Assembly: GCF_001902295.1 (NCBI RefSeq)
Contig: NZ_CP018335.1
Span: 4,340,001-4,404,000, forward strand
Direction of reading: 5' to 3'
DNA: 64,000 nt
Origin: Clostridium kluyveri
GTDB taxonomy: Bacteria > Bacillota > Clostridia > Clostridiales > Clostridiaceae
The notes beneath the pieces are model-generated. The model had not been told where the DNA came from, ran no database searches, and was given only the letters and a program-made list of their open reading frames with translations. Positions 36,034 through 44,879 of the stretch are shown here, in pieces. Position 1 is the stretch's first letter. Every line of letters begins with the position of its first letter. A program made the position numbers and the translations under genes.

Positions 36034-36075
36034 GGGGCTGTCACATAATTTAATTATGCAACAGCCTCTTTTATT
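36034..36075 (+). terminator. Hairpin terminator downstream of the PspA operon
   Basis: GGGCTGT pairs with ACAGCCT and CATAATT with AATTATG to make a long stem (36035-36067), followed by TTTTATTTTT. It is about 190 bases after the last PspA operon gene. Confidence 0.65.
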
Positions 36076-36112
36076 TTTGTTTTTAGTATACTTCACCACA
36101 TGGACTTACAGC

Positions 36113-36193
36113 AAATCCAAGCGCATACATAATAGTGTTTATCTCCCACTTTAGAGAAGGTGGCAGTATTATCTAATTCTAGTGTTCGGATAA
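36113..36193 (+). repeat. Dispersed hairpin repeat, copy R7 (3' module only)
   Basis: It starts AAATCCAAGCGC and ends TGTTCGGATAA, with an internal CCCACTTTAGAGAAGGTGG hairpin that matches the CCCACTTTGAA...AAGTTGG of copies R5 and R6. Confidence 0.6.
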
Positions 36194-36219
36194 ATCAAAA
36201 GACTCCATATAGACTGTAT

Positions 36220-36254
36220 AATTAATTTTAAATTATTATTATTTAAAATTAATT
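36220..36254. promoter_or_regulatory. Perfect 14-bp inverted repeat upstream of the oxygen-defence promoter
   Basis: AATTAATTTTAAAT (36220-36233) and its exact reverse complement (36241-36254) flank 7 bases, about 20 bases before the -35. It may be an operator or an UP-like element. It is not a clean PerR box. Confidence 0.4.
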
Positions 36255-36275
36255 ATTAAAAAATTATAATAACTA

Positions 36276-36304
36276 TTGAATATTATATTTTCTTAGAGTA
36301 TAAT
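36276..36304 (+). promoter_or_regulatory. Promoter of the zinc-ribbon-dfx-rbr operon
   Basis: TTGAAT (36276-36281) and TATAAT (36299-36304), spacer 17. The leader before the first ATG is about 95 nt. Confidence 0.65.
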
Positions 36305-36407
36305 TAAATAAATGATGGGAGCCCTTTATGGCACATACCCATATAAAACCTGTTATTATAAGCATTAAATTCAATAGGTTAATTTATTTTATTTAGGAGG
36401 GATACTT

Positions 36408-36548
36408 ATGAAATATACTATAGGTAATAAGCCAGGCAAAGGTAACTATAAATGTACTACATGTGGTGAAATAGTAGTTCTCGAAAAGGATACAGATTTT
36501 TTACATCGTTGTCCTAGGTGCCATCGTATAGAATTTGAAAAAATTTAA
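36408..36548 (+). CDS. 46-residue zinc-ribbon / desulforedoxin-like protein
   Basis: The ATG has TTAGGAGGG upstream. Cys16-x2-Cys19 and Cys35-x2-Cys38 give a four-cysteine site like a zinc ribbon or a minimal rubredoxin/desulforedoxin. It is encoded just before superoxide reductase and rubrerythrin on the same strand, so an iron or zinc protein involved in oxygen defence is likely. Metal identity cannot be read. Confidence 0.8.
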   Translation: MKYTIGNKPGKGNYKCTTCGEIVVLEKDTDFLHRCPRCHRIEFEKI

Positions 36549-36616
36549 TATTACCAAGTGATTCTTAGATTAATGCAAAAAAAATTTTTAATTATAAATA
36601 TTAGGGAGGAATAATT

Positions 36617-36991
36617 ATGATAGAAGTTAAGCAAGTATATAAATGTGAAGTCTGTGGAAACATAGTGGAGGTTCTTTATAATGGAGGAGGCACTTTGGCT
36701 TGCTGTGGCCAACCAATGAAGCTTATTGAAGAAAATACTGTAGATGCAGCTTCTGAAAAGCATGTACCCGTAATTGAAGAAATAGATGGAGGAGTAGTAG
36801 TCAAAGTTGGATCAGTTGAACATCCAATGCTGCCAGAACATTATATTCAATGGATTGAAGTTCACACTGAAAATAAAATTTATAGAAAGTATTTAAAACC
36901 AGGAGAAAAACCAGAAGCTACATTTAAATTAGATGAAAAATTAGTAATGGTACGAGAATATTGTAATTTACATGGACTCTGGAAAAAATAA
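36617..36991 (+). CDS. dfx: Desulfoferrodoxin (2Fe superoxide reductase)
   Basis: 124 residues. The N-terminal desulforedoxin centre has Cys10, Cys13, Cys29 and Cys30. The catalytic iron centre has His49, His69, His75, Cys116 and His119, with Glu47 and Lys48 before the first His. It reduces superoxide to hydrogen peroxide without making oxygen, using rubredoxin-type donors. It is followed 21 bases later by rubrerythrin, which would reduce the peroxide. Confidence 0.96.
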   Translation: MIEVKQVYKCEVCGNIVEVLYNGGGTLACCGQPMKLIEENTVDAASEKHVPVIEEIDGGVVVKVGSVEHPMLPEHYIQWIEVHTENKIYRKYLKPGEKPEATFKLDEKLVMVREYCNLHGLWKK

Positions 36992-37012
36992 TAAAAATAG
37001 GAGGTAATTTTT

Positions 37013-37597
37013 ATGGCATCTTTAAAAGGTACAAAAACTGCTGAAAATTTAATGAAGGCTTTTGCGGGAGAATCTCAAGCAAGAAATAGATACACTTATT
37101 ATTCATCCACTGCTAAAAAGGAAGGTTATGTTCAAATTTCTAACATATTTTTAGAAACTGCTGAAAATGAGAAAGAACATGCCAAAAGATTTTTTAAATT
37201 TTTAAATGAAGATTTATTAGGAGAATCTGTAGAAATAAATGCTTCTTATCCAGTTGCTCTGGGAGATACCAAAACAATTCTTAAAGCAGCTGCAAAAGGT
37301 GAGAATGAAGAATGGTCGAAACTTTATCCAGAATTTGCTGACGTAGCTGATAAAGAAGGTTTTTCTAATATAGCAGAGGTCTTTAGAAAAATAGCTGAAG
37401 TTGAAAAACATCATGAAGAAAGATATTTAGCTTTGCTTAAAAATATAGAAAACAATACCGTATTTAAAAAGCAAAAAGCACACAAATGGAAATGTATTAA
37501 CTGTGGATATATTTATGAAGGAGTATTTGCTCCTGAAGTTTGTCCTTCCTGTGCACATCCTCAATCATATTTTGAAATATTTATAGAAAACTATTAG
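37013..37597 (+). CDS. rbr: Rubrerythrin
   Basis: 194 residues. A four-helix di-iron domain (about 1-145, with GESQARNRYTYY, ENEKEHAKRF and EVEKHHEERY supplying the carboxylate and His ligands) is followed by a rubredoxin domain (CINCGYIY...CPSCAH, about 160-180). It is a peroxidase using NADH-derived electrons in the anaerobe oxygen response. AGGAGG precedes the ATG and a strong terminator follows. Confidence 0.97.
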   Translation: MASLKGTKTAENLMKAFAGESQARNRYTYYSSTAKKEGYVQISNIFLETAENEKEHAKRFFKFLNEDLLGESVEINASYPVALGDTKTILKAAAKGENEEWSKLYPEFADVADKEGFSNIAEVFRKIAEVEKHHEERYLALLKNIENNTVFKKQKAHKWKCINCGYIYEGVFAPEVCPSCAHPQSYFEIFIENY

Positions 37598-37604
37598 TAA
37601 CTTC

Positions 37605-37660
37605 AAAAGGAGTATTGCAAAACCACTTTAAAAGGTAGTTTTGCAATACTCCTTTTGTAA
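37605..37660 (+). terminator. Terminator of the oxygen-defence operon
   Basis: 19-bp perfect arms (37605-37623 and 37638-37656) ending in CTCCTTTT. Confidence 0.88.
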
Positions 37661-37709
37661 TCAATATAAATACTTATTTATATCGTAAATAAGTATTCTT
37701 TTAATTAAG

Positions 37710-39110
37710 TTAAATATAAATTTTAGAAGTCTGTGATTTTAAATAATTTAATGCATCTTCTCTAGTAATTATTTCTCCTAAATATCTAAGCCTACGAATA
37801 CTTTCAATTGCAGTCTTTACCTGAGGTCCTGATTTAACCAGTACTTCGACAACCTCTTCTCCACTTAGAATTTTATTATCTCGTATACTACAATATAATT
37901 TATATTCTTTTAACATTTCCTCAATAAATTCTTTAAACCCTGAATTTTTATCTTTTATCTCTAATAACATTTTGGTAGCACAATTATCACAAAACGCAGT
38001 AATAATTATTTCTACTACATATCCATCATATTTATTAAAAAATTTATAAAAAGCCTTTTTTCTATTTACAGTTTTATTAGTAAAAATGTTTAATGGATAC
38101 ATATGCCCTTCTACTATATTTTCTATATATTTTACTGCCTTTTTAGATAATTTCATATAATTGCAAAAATCTCTACATATGGCTGCCCCTTTTATTTCAT
38201 GCTTGTGAAAACTCACTTTATTTCCTACCTTTTTATATACTTCATATTTACCTATATCATGTAAAAAGCATGCTAAAGCTGCATATTCTTTTAATGTAAA
38301 TTCACCCATTTTAGTATCTAACTTACTAATATCTAAATTTTGAAGATTTATACTGCCATTTAAAATATCCTTAAATATTCCATAAGTTAAATTCAAGTGG
38401 GTAAATACATCCTCCACATGATATTTACATTTTCCTATAGTTTTAGATTCTTCTATATAGGGAACTATATTTTTTAATATTCCGTAATTATCAAGAACTT
38501 CAAAAGCCCTTCCATATTTATCGTTTTCTATTATAAGCATAAACTCATTAAAAACTCTTTCTTTAGGCAAATCCATTATTTTATCTTTAAATTTTTCAAT
38601 ATTATTCTCAGTTTCTAAATTAAAATGCATTCCCAGAGTTATACAAAATCTGATACCTCTTAATATCCTACACGGATCCTCTTCTAAGCTCCTATCAGTA
38701 ACATTTTTTAATATCCTACTTTGAATAGCTCTTCTTCCGTAAAAAGGATCTATTATTTTATTATCACTAAATCTTAGCGCTAAAGCATTAATAGTAAAAT
38801 CTCTATTTCCTAAATCTTCTTCAATAGAATTTCCTTTCATAAGGGATACGTCTATTTTACTTTTATCTTTTATACATCTATATATAGATACACTTTCTTT
38901 TATAGGGAAAAATTTATATCCTTTATTTTGAAGCCTACTTATAAATTCATGAATATCCCCATTAAACACAAAATCTGCATCTTTAGGCTGAGAGGCTATA
39001 TTCATCAATTTATTTCTTATATATCCTCCTACTAAATATAATTCTCCTTCTACTTCATTAATTGTATCTTTTGCATCATAAATAAATTTTTTTATATAAT
39101 TCAAATTCAT
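37710..39110 (-). CDS. cca: tRNA nucleotidyltransferase / poly(A) polymerase family protein with HD domain
   Basis: 466 residues from ATG 39110 with GGAG upstream. The N-terminal nucleotidyltransferase motifs are LVGGYIRNKL and KDADFVF (catalytic DxD), the RNA-binding motif is EEDPCRILRGIRFC, and an HD domain (FLHDIGKYEVYKK) follows near residue 287. It adds CCA to tRNA 3' ends or is a related polymerase. The HD domain suggests a phosphohydrolase side activity. It is monocistronic. Confidence 0.9.
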   Translation of the reverse strand: MNLNYIKKFIYDAKDTINEVEGELYLVGGYIRNKLMNIASQPKDADFVFNGDIHEFISRLQNKGYKFFPIKESVSIYRCIKDKSKIDVSLMKGNSIEEDLGNRDFTINALALRFSDNKIIDPFYGRRAIQSRILKNVTDRSLEEDPCRILRGIRFCITLGMHFNLETENNIEKFKDKIMDLPKERVFNEFMLIIENDKYGRAFEVLDNYGILKNIVPYIEESKTIGKCKYHVEDVFTHLNLTYGIFKDILNGSINLQNLDISKLDTKMGEFTLKEYAALACFLHDIGKYEVYKKVGNKVSFHKHEIKGAAICRDFCNYMKLSKKAVKYIENIVEGHMYPLNIFTNKTVNRKKAFYKFFNKYDGYVVEIIITAFCDNCATKMLLEIKDKNSGFKEFIEEMLKEYKLYCSIRDNKILSGEEVVEVLVKSGPQVKTAIESIRRLRYLGEIITREDALNYLKSQTSKIYI

Positions 39111-39493
39111 CACCTACTCCCCTATTTATTTTATCATACAAGAATACTGAATTTCTACAGATAAAATTTCCTTATTTTAAAATCAGTATATTTTAAATAA
39201 CTTATTTTAAATTTCGACATATAATATGAATTATCCATTTAGTTACTTTTTTCTTATATATATTTCAAAAATCATCTAATTTTTTCTTTTATTTTATTAT
39301 TAATCCTAAAATTAAATCATTATAAAATTGTAATTATTATTGACTTTTGTATATTCTGGTAGTATATTAACTTTAGATGGAATTTGATAAGAAATTTGTA
39401 AATATATTATGAAAATGTGTTGACTTTTAATGTAATTTTTGCTATTATTTAATTGTATCTATGTCGAATTATGGAATCAAAGGGGGAAAACAA
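39111..39493. other. Intergenic gap between cca and abrB
   Basis: Very AT-rich divergent gap of about 380 bases. Apart from the abrB promoter at its right end I see nothing defined. Confidence 0.5.
39420..39448 (+). promoter_or_regulatory. abrB promoter
   Basis: TTGACT (39420-39425) and TATTAT (39443-39448), spacer 17, about 45 bases before the abrB ATG. Confidence 0.7.
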
Positions 39494-39739
39494 ATGAAAT
39501 CGACAGGTGTTGTAAGAAGAGTAGACGAGCTAGGAAGAATTGTTATTCCTATAGAATTAAGAAGAACTCTAGACATCGCTGAGAAGGATGCCTTAGAAAT
39601 ATATGTAGATGGCGAACAAATCATATTGAAAAAATATGAACCTGCATGTATTTTCTGTGGGGATGCACGAGATGTAGTAAACTACAGAGGCAAAAATATT
39701 TGCAAAAGCTGTCTAAATGAATTAAAAGAAGGAAGATAA
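39494..39739 (+). CDS. abrB: AbrB-type transition-state regulator
   Basis: 81 residues from the ATG at 39494 with AGGGGG upstream. The swapped-hairpin DNA-binding domain (MKSTGVVRRVDELGRIVIPI, about 1-50) is followed by a C-terminal CxxC...CxxC ribbon (CIFCGD and CKSCLN), a clostridial AbrB feature. AbrB controls the switch from growth to solvent formation or sporulation in relatives. A terminator follows. Confidence 0.93.
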   Translation: MKSTGVVRRVDELGRIVIPIELRRTLDIAEKDALEIYVDGEQIILKKYEPACIFCGDARDVVNYRGKNICKSCLNELKEGR

Positions 39740-39752
39740 CAATCACATAAAA

Positions 39753-39785
39753 AACTGACATCGAAATTTAGATGTCAGTTTTTTA
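39753..39785 (+). terminator. Terminator after abrB
   Basis: Perfect 10-bp stem (AACTGACATC with GATGTCAGTT) followed by a T run. Confidence 0.85.
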
Positions 39786-39903
39786 TTTCTTTTTAATGAT
39801 TAATATACTTATAAAACATCACAGCTAAACTCCTTGTGGTACAAAATAAAGCTAACTATGTATATATGCTTCTATTCTGACTATATATTCTATGTGTATG
39901 TTA

Positions 39904-40992
39904 TTATCTAACTCGTCTTCCCCCACTAAAATCAGATCTAGCATCCAAAGATGATATCTTCACTACATCTCCTGTCTTAGGTGCATGAATATACGCTCCA
40001 TCACCCACATATATTCCAACATGGTGTGCAGGGTAACCAAAAAATACTAAATCTCCCGGTTCAAGTTCACCCCTGGATACAGCTGTGCCTGTATTTTGCT
40101 GATCTTGTGAAACTCTTGGAAGACTAATTCCAAAATGTGCATATACATACTGAACTAAACCTGAACAATCGAAACCTGAAGGAGATGTTCCTCCCCATAC
40201 ATATGGAACTCCTAAAAAATTAGAAGCATATGCAACCACTGCACTAGAGGATACTAATTGTTCTCCTCCTCTTGAAACACTTATACTGGAACTTCCATCT
40301 GAATTTGTGATTCTTGGAGCGGAATCCCTCATCTGCTGTACATTATTTGATGCCGTGGCTATTAATTGTGAAGTACTAGTATCTACCGCTTTAAGAGCTT
40401 CTTCTTTTTTATTTAAATCCGCTATTAAATTAGTTTGAGTGTCTTTGTCACTACTAAGCTTGTCCAGTTTTTGTTCATTTTCAGTCTTCAGTGCCAAAAG
40501 TCTATTATTCTCACTATCTAATTTTTGCTTGTCCTTATCTAATTGTTCCTTTTTATCTGTTAAACTGCCTATAACTTGTTTATCAAAACCCATTATCTTT
40601 TTTATATTATCTATTCTGGATATAAAATCATTCAAATTATCTGCATCAAGTATAACACCAAGATAACTATCCATGCCATTTATATACATGACCTTTACTC
40701 TCTTGTTAAATAACTCCTGCTGACTTTCTATATTTTTCTCCGTAGTTGCTATAGTCTCCTGAGTCTTTTTTATATTATCTGAAACTTTAGCAATATCCTT
40801 TTTATTTTCATCAACCTTCTGCATAACTTGTACTATTTCATTGTCTAATTTTTCAACTTTAATTTCTAACTGTTGTTTTTCCTGTTTAATTTCAGCTAGT
40901 GAATTTGAACTGCCAGGTGCCGCTAGTACATTTCCAGTTATTGATAATGACATTGCTAGGGCAATTACAACAGATAATGTCCTTTTATTCAA
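39904..40992 (-). CDS. Secreted NlpC/P60 endopeptidase with coiled-coil N-terminus
   Basis: 362 residues from a TTG with AGGAGG 9 bases upstream. Signal peptide (1-25, VLAAPG), long coiled coil (about 30-215) like PcsB/CwlO, a linker, and an NlpC/P60 domain (about 245-362) with catalytic FDCSG, HHVGIYVG and YIHAP. It cleaves D-iso-Glu/meso-DAP bonds in peptidoglycan; coiled-coil members are usually controlled by FtsEX. It has its own promoter with a roughly 155-nt leader. Confidence 0.93.
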   Translation of the reverse strand: MNKRTLSVVIALAMSLSITGNVLAAPGSSNSLAEIKQEKQQLEIKVEKLDNEIVQVMQKVDENKKDIAKVSDNIKKTQETIATTEKNIESQQELFNKRVKVMYINGMDSYLGVILDADNLNDFISRIDNIKKIMGFDKQVIGSLTDKKEQLDKDKQKLDSENNRLLALKTENEQKLDKLSSDKDTQTNLIADLNKKEEALKAVDTSTSQLIATASNNVQQMRDSAPRITNSDGSSSISVSRGGEQLVSSSAVVAYASNFLGVPYVWGGTSPSGFDCSGLVQYVYAHFGISLPRVSQDQQNTGTAVSRGELEPGDLVFFGYPAHHVGIYVGDGAYIHAPKTGDVVKISSLDARSDFSGGRRVR

Positions 40993-41340
40993 TATTTCAT
41001 ACCTCCTTGTAAAATATTTAACAAATTTCTCTCCTAATATACATAAGCAGAGTACATGTTTTACTCTAAATTATGGGTTTAGAGCCTCCTTTAAACAAAA
41101 CTTAAAACCATACCTAATTGATATTAAGTATAGTTTTAAATTTAACATGTGTATATTATATCATTAAATTGGAATACTTCTCAACGCTTATATTAAATTT
41201 TCTTAATAAAAATTAAATTTTTACTGCAAATCCATAATTTTTATTGATAAACTCATTATTTTTTGTTGTATTTTTTAATAAAATAATAACTATATAAGAT
41301 ATTATTTTTATTATTTCATTTTAATTTCATATTTTTGCTA
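40993..41340 (-). promoter_or_regulatory. NlpC/P60 gene leader with promoter
   Basis: The promoter TTGAGA (41184-41179) and TATAAT (41160-41155), spacer 18, would give a leader of about 155 nt. The leader contains CTCTAAA/TTTAGAG as a hairpin and an AAAGGAGG not followed by a gene. It does not fit the c-di-AMP riboswitch consensus. The rest of the gap shows nothing further. Confidence 0.5.
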
Positions 41341-42180
41341 TTATAAATTAATAGAATATTTATAAATTTGAGATTTACAAATATTTCTGTCTTTGGCCAC
41401 TTTTTTTACGGCTTCTTTTTTATTTAAACCTTTTTCAATATACATTCTTATGTGATCTTCTATGGACAAATCCACCCATTTTTCCATTTGTTCTTTTAAA
41501 AGTTCTCTTTTATCCCTACCTTCTATTACAAGAACAAATTCTCCTTTTATGCTGCTTTCTGAATAATATTTTATAGATTCTTCTATAGTAAATCTTAATA
41601 TTTGTTCATAAACTTTAGTAAGCTCTCTACATATAGCTATACGCCTGTTATCTAAAATATCTTTCAGAATCTCTAAAGTATTTATTAGTCTATGTGGAGA
41701 TTCATATATTATAAGAGTTTCACTTCTATCTTTTACACTTTGTAAAAAAGTTCTTTTGTCCTTATTTTCTCGAGGTAAAAATCCCATAAATATAAATTGA
41801 GAAGTATCCATACCCGAATAGACTAAGGCTGTGGTTACAGCAGTAGCACCAGGTAATACTTCAAAATCTATCCCTTCTTCTATACATTTACGTACAATGA
41901 TGTTTCCCGGATCTGATATTCCCGGAGTACCTGCATCACTTACCAATGCTATATTTTTTCCATCTTTTAGTTTTTGTATTAACAATTCACTCTTATCATT
42001 TTCATTATATTTATGATAGCTCATAAGAGGTCTTTTTATATTAAAATGATTCAATAATTTTAAACTCTGCCTGGTATCTTCTGCCGCTATCAAATCTACA
42101 TTTTTAAGTGTATCTAAAGCCCTTAAAGTAATATCTTTTAAATTTCCTATAGGAGTTGCTACTAAAAAAAGTTTACCCAT
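41341..42180 (-). CDS. rsmI: 16S rRNA C1402 2'-O-methyltransferase
   Basis: 279 residues with the RsmI signatures VATPIGNLKDIT near the N-terminus, AAEDTRQSLKLLNHF, SDAGTPGISDPG and LPGATAVTTALVYSG. It methylates C1402 in the 16S decoding centre. It lies 15 bases after the trmNF-like gene on the same strand, the same order as yabB-yazA-yabC in Bacillus but with yazA missing. Confidence 0.96.
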   Translation of the reverse strand: MGKLFLVATPIGNLKDITLRALDTLKNVDLIAAEDTRQSLKLLNHFNIKRPLMSYHKYNENDKSELLIQKLKDGKNIALVSDAGTPGISDPGNIIVRKCIEEGIDFEVLPGATAVTTALVYSGMDTSQFIFMGFLPRENKDKRTFLQSVKDRSETLIIYESPHRLINTLEILKDILDNRRIAICRELTKVYEQILRFTIEESIKYYSESSIKGEFVLVIEGRDKRELLKEQMEKWVDLSIEDHIRMYIEKGLNKKEAVKKVAKDRNICKSQIYKYSINL

Positions 42181-42195
42181 ATTTAACCTCTCCTC

Positions 42196-42936
42196 CTATC
42201 TTCCATATATTTCATTAATTTCTTCACTATAACTTCCATCTAACTCACGTATATATATAGGCACACCCCATTTTAAAAATCGCCCTCCATTATTTTGTCC
42301 TTCTATAAGCACCATGTTAGGAGCTTTATTTATACTGGGTTGAACCATTCTTATGAATTTAGGTTCTATCCCATGCTGTCTCATAGTACAAATAATATCT
42401 GCCATTCTATCCGGTCTATGTATCATATAAAATTTACCATTATCTTTTAACACGGCTTTCGCTGCCCTTATAACATCTTCTAATTCACAACATATTTCAT
42501 GTCTGGCAATAGCATTTTTTTCTTTTGAATTTATTATTCCAGAACCTTTTAATTTATAAGGTGGATTAACTGTAACTACATCTGCTTTAGGTATACTCTT
42601 TAAATAATTTAAATCTTTTAAATCCTTATTAATAAACTCTATGATATTCTCCATATTATTGAACTTCACAGTTCTTATGGACATCTCTACCATATCTTTT
42701 TGTATTTCTATACCTATTATTTTACTTGCCTGTGTTTTTCCGGATAATATAAATGGAACTATTCCCGTACCACTACATAAGTCAATTATCCTAGCTCCCC
42801 TTTTTACTCTAGCAAAATTAGCAAGAAGTACCGCATCTACCCCAAACCTAAAAGCATCTTTTTTTTGTATAATACATAATCCTTTCAATTGTAAATCGTC
42901 TAGAGTTTCATTATCTTTTAATAAATTATTATTCAC
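42196..42936 (-). CDS. trmNF: tRNA1(Val) adenine-37 N6-methyltransferase family (YabB/TrmNF-like)
   Basis: 246 residues. The SAM fold is shown by RIIDLCSGTGIVPFIL, and the N6-adenine methylase motif is NPPYKLKGSG near residue 125. The N-terminal QKKDAFRFGVDAVLLANF is typical of YabB. It probably methylates A37 of tRNA-Val. The GTG start has GAGG upstream, and rsmI follows. Confidence 0.9.
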   Translation of the reverse strand: MNNNLLKDNETLDDLQLKGLCIIQKKDAFRFGVDAVLLANFARVKRGARIIDLCSGTGIVPFILSGKTQASKIIGIEIQKDMVEMSIRTVKFNNMENIIEFINKDLKDLNYLKSIPKADVVTVNPPYKLKGSGIINSKEKNAIARHEICCELEDVIRAAKAVLKDNGKFYMIHRPDRMADIICTMRQHGIEPKFIRMVQPSINKAPNMVLIEGQNNGGRFLKWGVPIYIRELDGSYSEEINEIYGR

Positions 42937-43017
42937 ATAAATACCTCATTTTTGAATTGATATTTTTAATTATGATTTAAATATTCTTCATTGTCAAATA
43001 CTCATAAATTTATATAT

Positions 43018-43050
43018 AAAAATTCCAGGATATATACTCCTGGAATTTTT
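43018..43050 (-). terminator. Terminator of the motAB operon
   Basis: 13-bp perfect arms (43018-43030 and 43038-43050) with a T-rich tail on the minus strand, just after the motB stop. Confidence 0.85.
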
Positions 43051-43065
43051 GAGTGTTATACTATT

Positions 43066-43830
43066 CTATTTATTAATGGAATTACTATTAATACCATTTT
43101 CCTCAACTGCATTAAATTTGCTATTTAATATAACTATATCAACTCTTCTATTCTTAGCTTTGCCTTCATCTGTGGAGTTATCTCCCACAGGTCTATATTC
43201 CCCATAGCCAATTGCAGATAATTTTTCTGGTTCAATTCCAGCATTTTTTATAAGAAACTCAGTGACATTAGATGCCCTATCACAGGATAACTTCCAATTA
43301 GAAGAATATTGATTATTACTAATAGGGATGTTATCTGTATGTCCTTCTATCCTCATATAGTTCCCAAGTTGATTTAAAATTTTACCTATTTCTACAAGCT
43401 TTTGCTGAAACTCCGGTTTTATATCAGCTCTTCCCGTATCAAATAGCAAAGTATCGTTCATACTTACAATAAGTCCTCTTTCATTTATGCTGGTAGATAC
43501 ACTTCCACTCATTTCACTATTTTTCAGATATTTATCCACTTCTGATTTTAGTTCAGATAATTTCTTTTCCTGATCATCTGTATCAGTTTGCTGTGTTTCT
43601 TCAGGATCTACAGTTTCTTTTATACTTGAAGTATCATCACTTCCTATTACACTTTTTCCTCCACCCATAGACATCTTTAAAGACTCTGCTACCTGCTTAT
43701 ATTTAGATGCACTTATATTGCTCATAGAATACATTACAACAAAAAATATCATAAGTAAAGTTATTAAATCGGAATAAGTAAGCAGCCATCTTTCTGAATT
43801 TTCTTCTGCATGCTTTTTTTTCTTTTTCAT
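43066..43830 (-). CDS. motB: Flagellar stator protein MotB
   Basis: 254 residues. A basic start (KKKKKHAEE), one membrane segment (about 18-40) with the proton-carrying Asp in TYSDLITLLM, a charged linker, and an OmpA-like peptidoglycan-binding domain (about 115-240, EGHTDNIPI, RASNVTEFL, KNRRVDIVI). With MotA it forms the ion channel that drives the flagellar motor. It overlaps motA by 4 bases. Confidence 0.95.
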   Translation of the reverse strand: MKKKKKHAEENSERWLLTYSDLITLLMIFFVVMYSMSNISASKYKQVAESLKMSMGGGKSVIGSDDTSSIKETVDPEETQQTDTDDQEKKLSELKSEVDKYLKNSEMSGSVSTSINERGLIVSMNDTLLFDTGRADIKPEFQQKLVEIGKILNQLGNYMRIEGHTDNIPISNNQYSSNWKLSCDRASNVTEFLIKNAGIEPEKLSAIGYGEYRPVGDNSTDEGKAKNRRVDIVILNSKFNAVEENGINSNSINK

Positions 43831-44621
43831 AATTGCTGTTTACCATCCATTTCTTCAAATCTAACTAATTCTTCTTTATTTAGAAAGCTCTTCAATTTCT
43901 CTGCTATGGTATTCGGATTTATTCCTTCTTGTATGTATAATATTCCTTCAACTATCAAAGTTTTTTCTTTTACTTCTTTATCATCGAGCACATTTAATCT
44001 ATTAGCTATAGGAAGCCATATAATATTTGCAGCGCCAATACCATATAATGTTGCCAAAAACGCTACTGCTATCTTAGGTCCTAATGTAGATGGATCTTCT
44101 AAATTACCCAAAACATGAACTAGTCCCATAACTGTACCTACTATACCCATAGTAGGAGAATATCCACCCGCACTTTGAAATACGGCTGCTCCCTGTCTAT
44201 GTCTTTCTGAGGTAGATTCTAATTCTAACTCCAATATGCTCCTAACTGCTTGAGGATCTACTCCATCTACCACAAGTTGTAATCCTTTTTTTATGAAAGG
44301 ATCTAGATTAGGATCACTAGATATTTCTCCTTCTAAACTTAAAAGCCCATTTTTCCTGGTTCTATAAGATACATCTTTAAAATAGGATATTAAAGAAGGC
44401 AACTCCGTTTTTGGAGGACTTATCATAACTTTAACCATTTTTGGAATTCTTTTTAGCAACTCTAAAGGAAAAGACACCCCCACAGCCCCAATTGTTCCAC
44501 CAAATACTATCATAGCTGCTGTAGGCCCCAAAAGAGCTGAAAGATGTCCTCCATCTAGTATGAATCCCCCACCTAGGGCTAATAGTCCAAAAATTAAGAA
44601 TAAAATAACAGATATATCCAT
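43827..44621 (-). CDS. motA: Flagellar stator protein MotA
   Basis: 264 residues with four membrane segments. The cytoplasmic loop has charged residues used for rotor contact (RTRKNGLLSLE) and the conserved GGYSPTMGIVGTVMGLVHVLG. GGAGG precedes the ATG. Together with motB it makes a short operon and shows the organism is probably motile. Confidence 0.95.
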   Translation of the reverse strand: MDISVILFLIFGLLALGGGFILDGGHLSALLGPTAAMIVFGGTIGAVGVSFPLELLKRIPKMVKVMISPPKTELPSLISYFKDVSYRTRKNGLLSLEGEISSDPNLDPFIKKGLQLVVDGVDPQAVRSILELELESTSERHRQGAAVFQSAGGYSPTMGIVGTVMGLVHVLGNLEDPSTLGPKIAVAFLATLYGIGAANIIWLPIANRLNVLDDKEVKEKTLIVEGILYIQEGINPNTIAEKLKSFLNKEELVRFEEMDGKQQL

Positions 44622-44756
44622 ATTATACCTCCATTTAATGCATTTTGCTACTAAAACTCTTATTTGAATCCTTTCACCTATATTTTATTAATCGGTTAAA
44701 ATGACCTACTCTTTATACAATGTTTTATGTATTTATAGATATAAGAATATAGAACT

Positions 44757-44799
44757 TTATCCAAATATATAAACTCTACCTAAGCCTAAGAATTACTTG
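44757..44799 (-). repeat. Dispersed hairpin repeat, copy R3 (deleted form)
   Basis: Minus strand begins CAAGTAATTCTTAGGCTTAGG and then joins directly to the family end TTTGGATAA, so the middle of the element is missing. It lies between the ferredoxin gene and motA. Confidence 0.6.
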
Positions 44800-44829
44800 A
44801 TGCTTGATATAAAAACTTGTCCCAAAATT

Positions 44830-44856
44830 AAAAAGACTACCCTAGGCAGCCTTTTT
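44830..44856 (-). terminator. Terminator after the 2[4Fe-4S] ferredoxin gene
   Basis: Minus strand AAAAAGGCTGCC pairs with GGTAGTCTTTTT using two G-U pairs, about 25 bases after the stop. Confidence 0.65.
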
Positions 44857-44879
44857 AAAAGTAACTCTAATCATTTACA

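Larger units (their letters stand above)
35845..36407. other. Gap with DnaA-like boxes, terminator, repeat copy and promoter
   Basis: About 560 bases with no gene. It holds three DnaA-box-like sites, a strong hairpin, repeat copy R7, an inverted repeat and the promoter of the oxygen-defence operon; each is listed separately. Confidence 0.6.

Noticed and set aside
36034..36075. Insertion-sequence end (GGGGCTGT is common at IS ends)
   Set aside because: No second end, transposase or target duplication nearby; it folds as an ordinary terminator.
41000..41160. c-di-AMP (ydaO) riboswitch before the NlpC/P60 gene
   Set aside because: The conserved core elements of that class are not visible.
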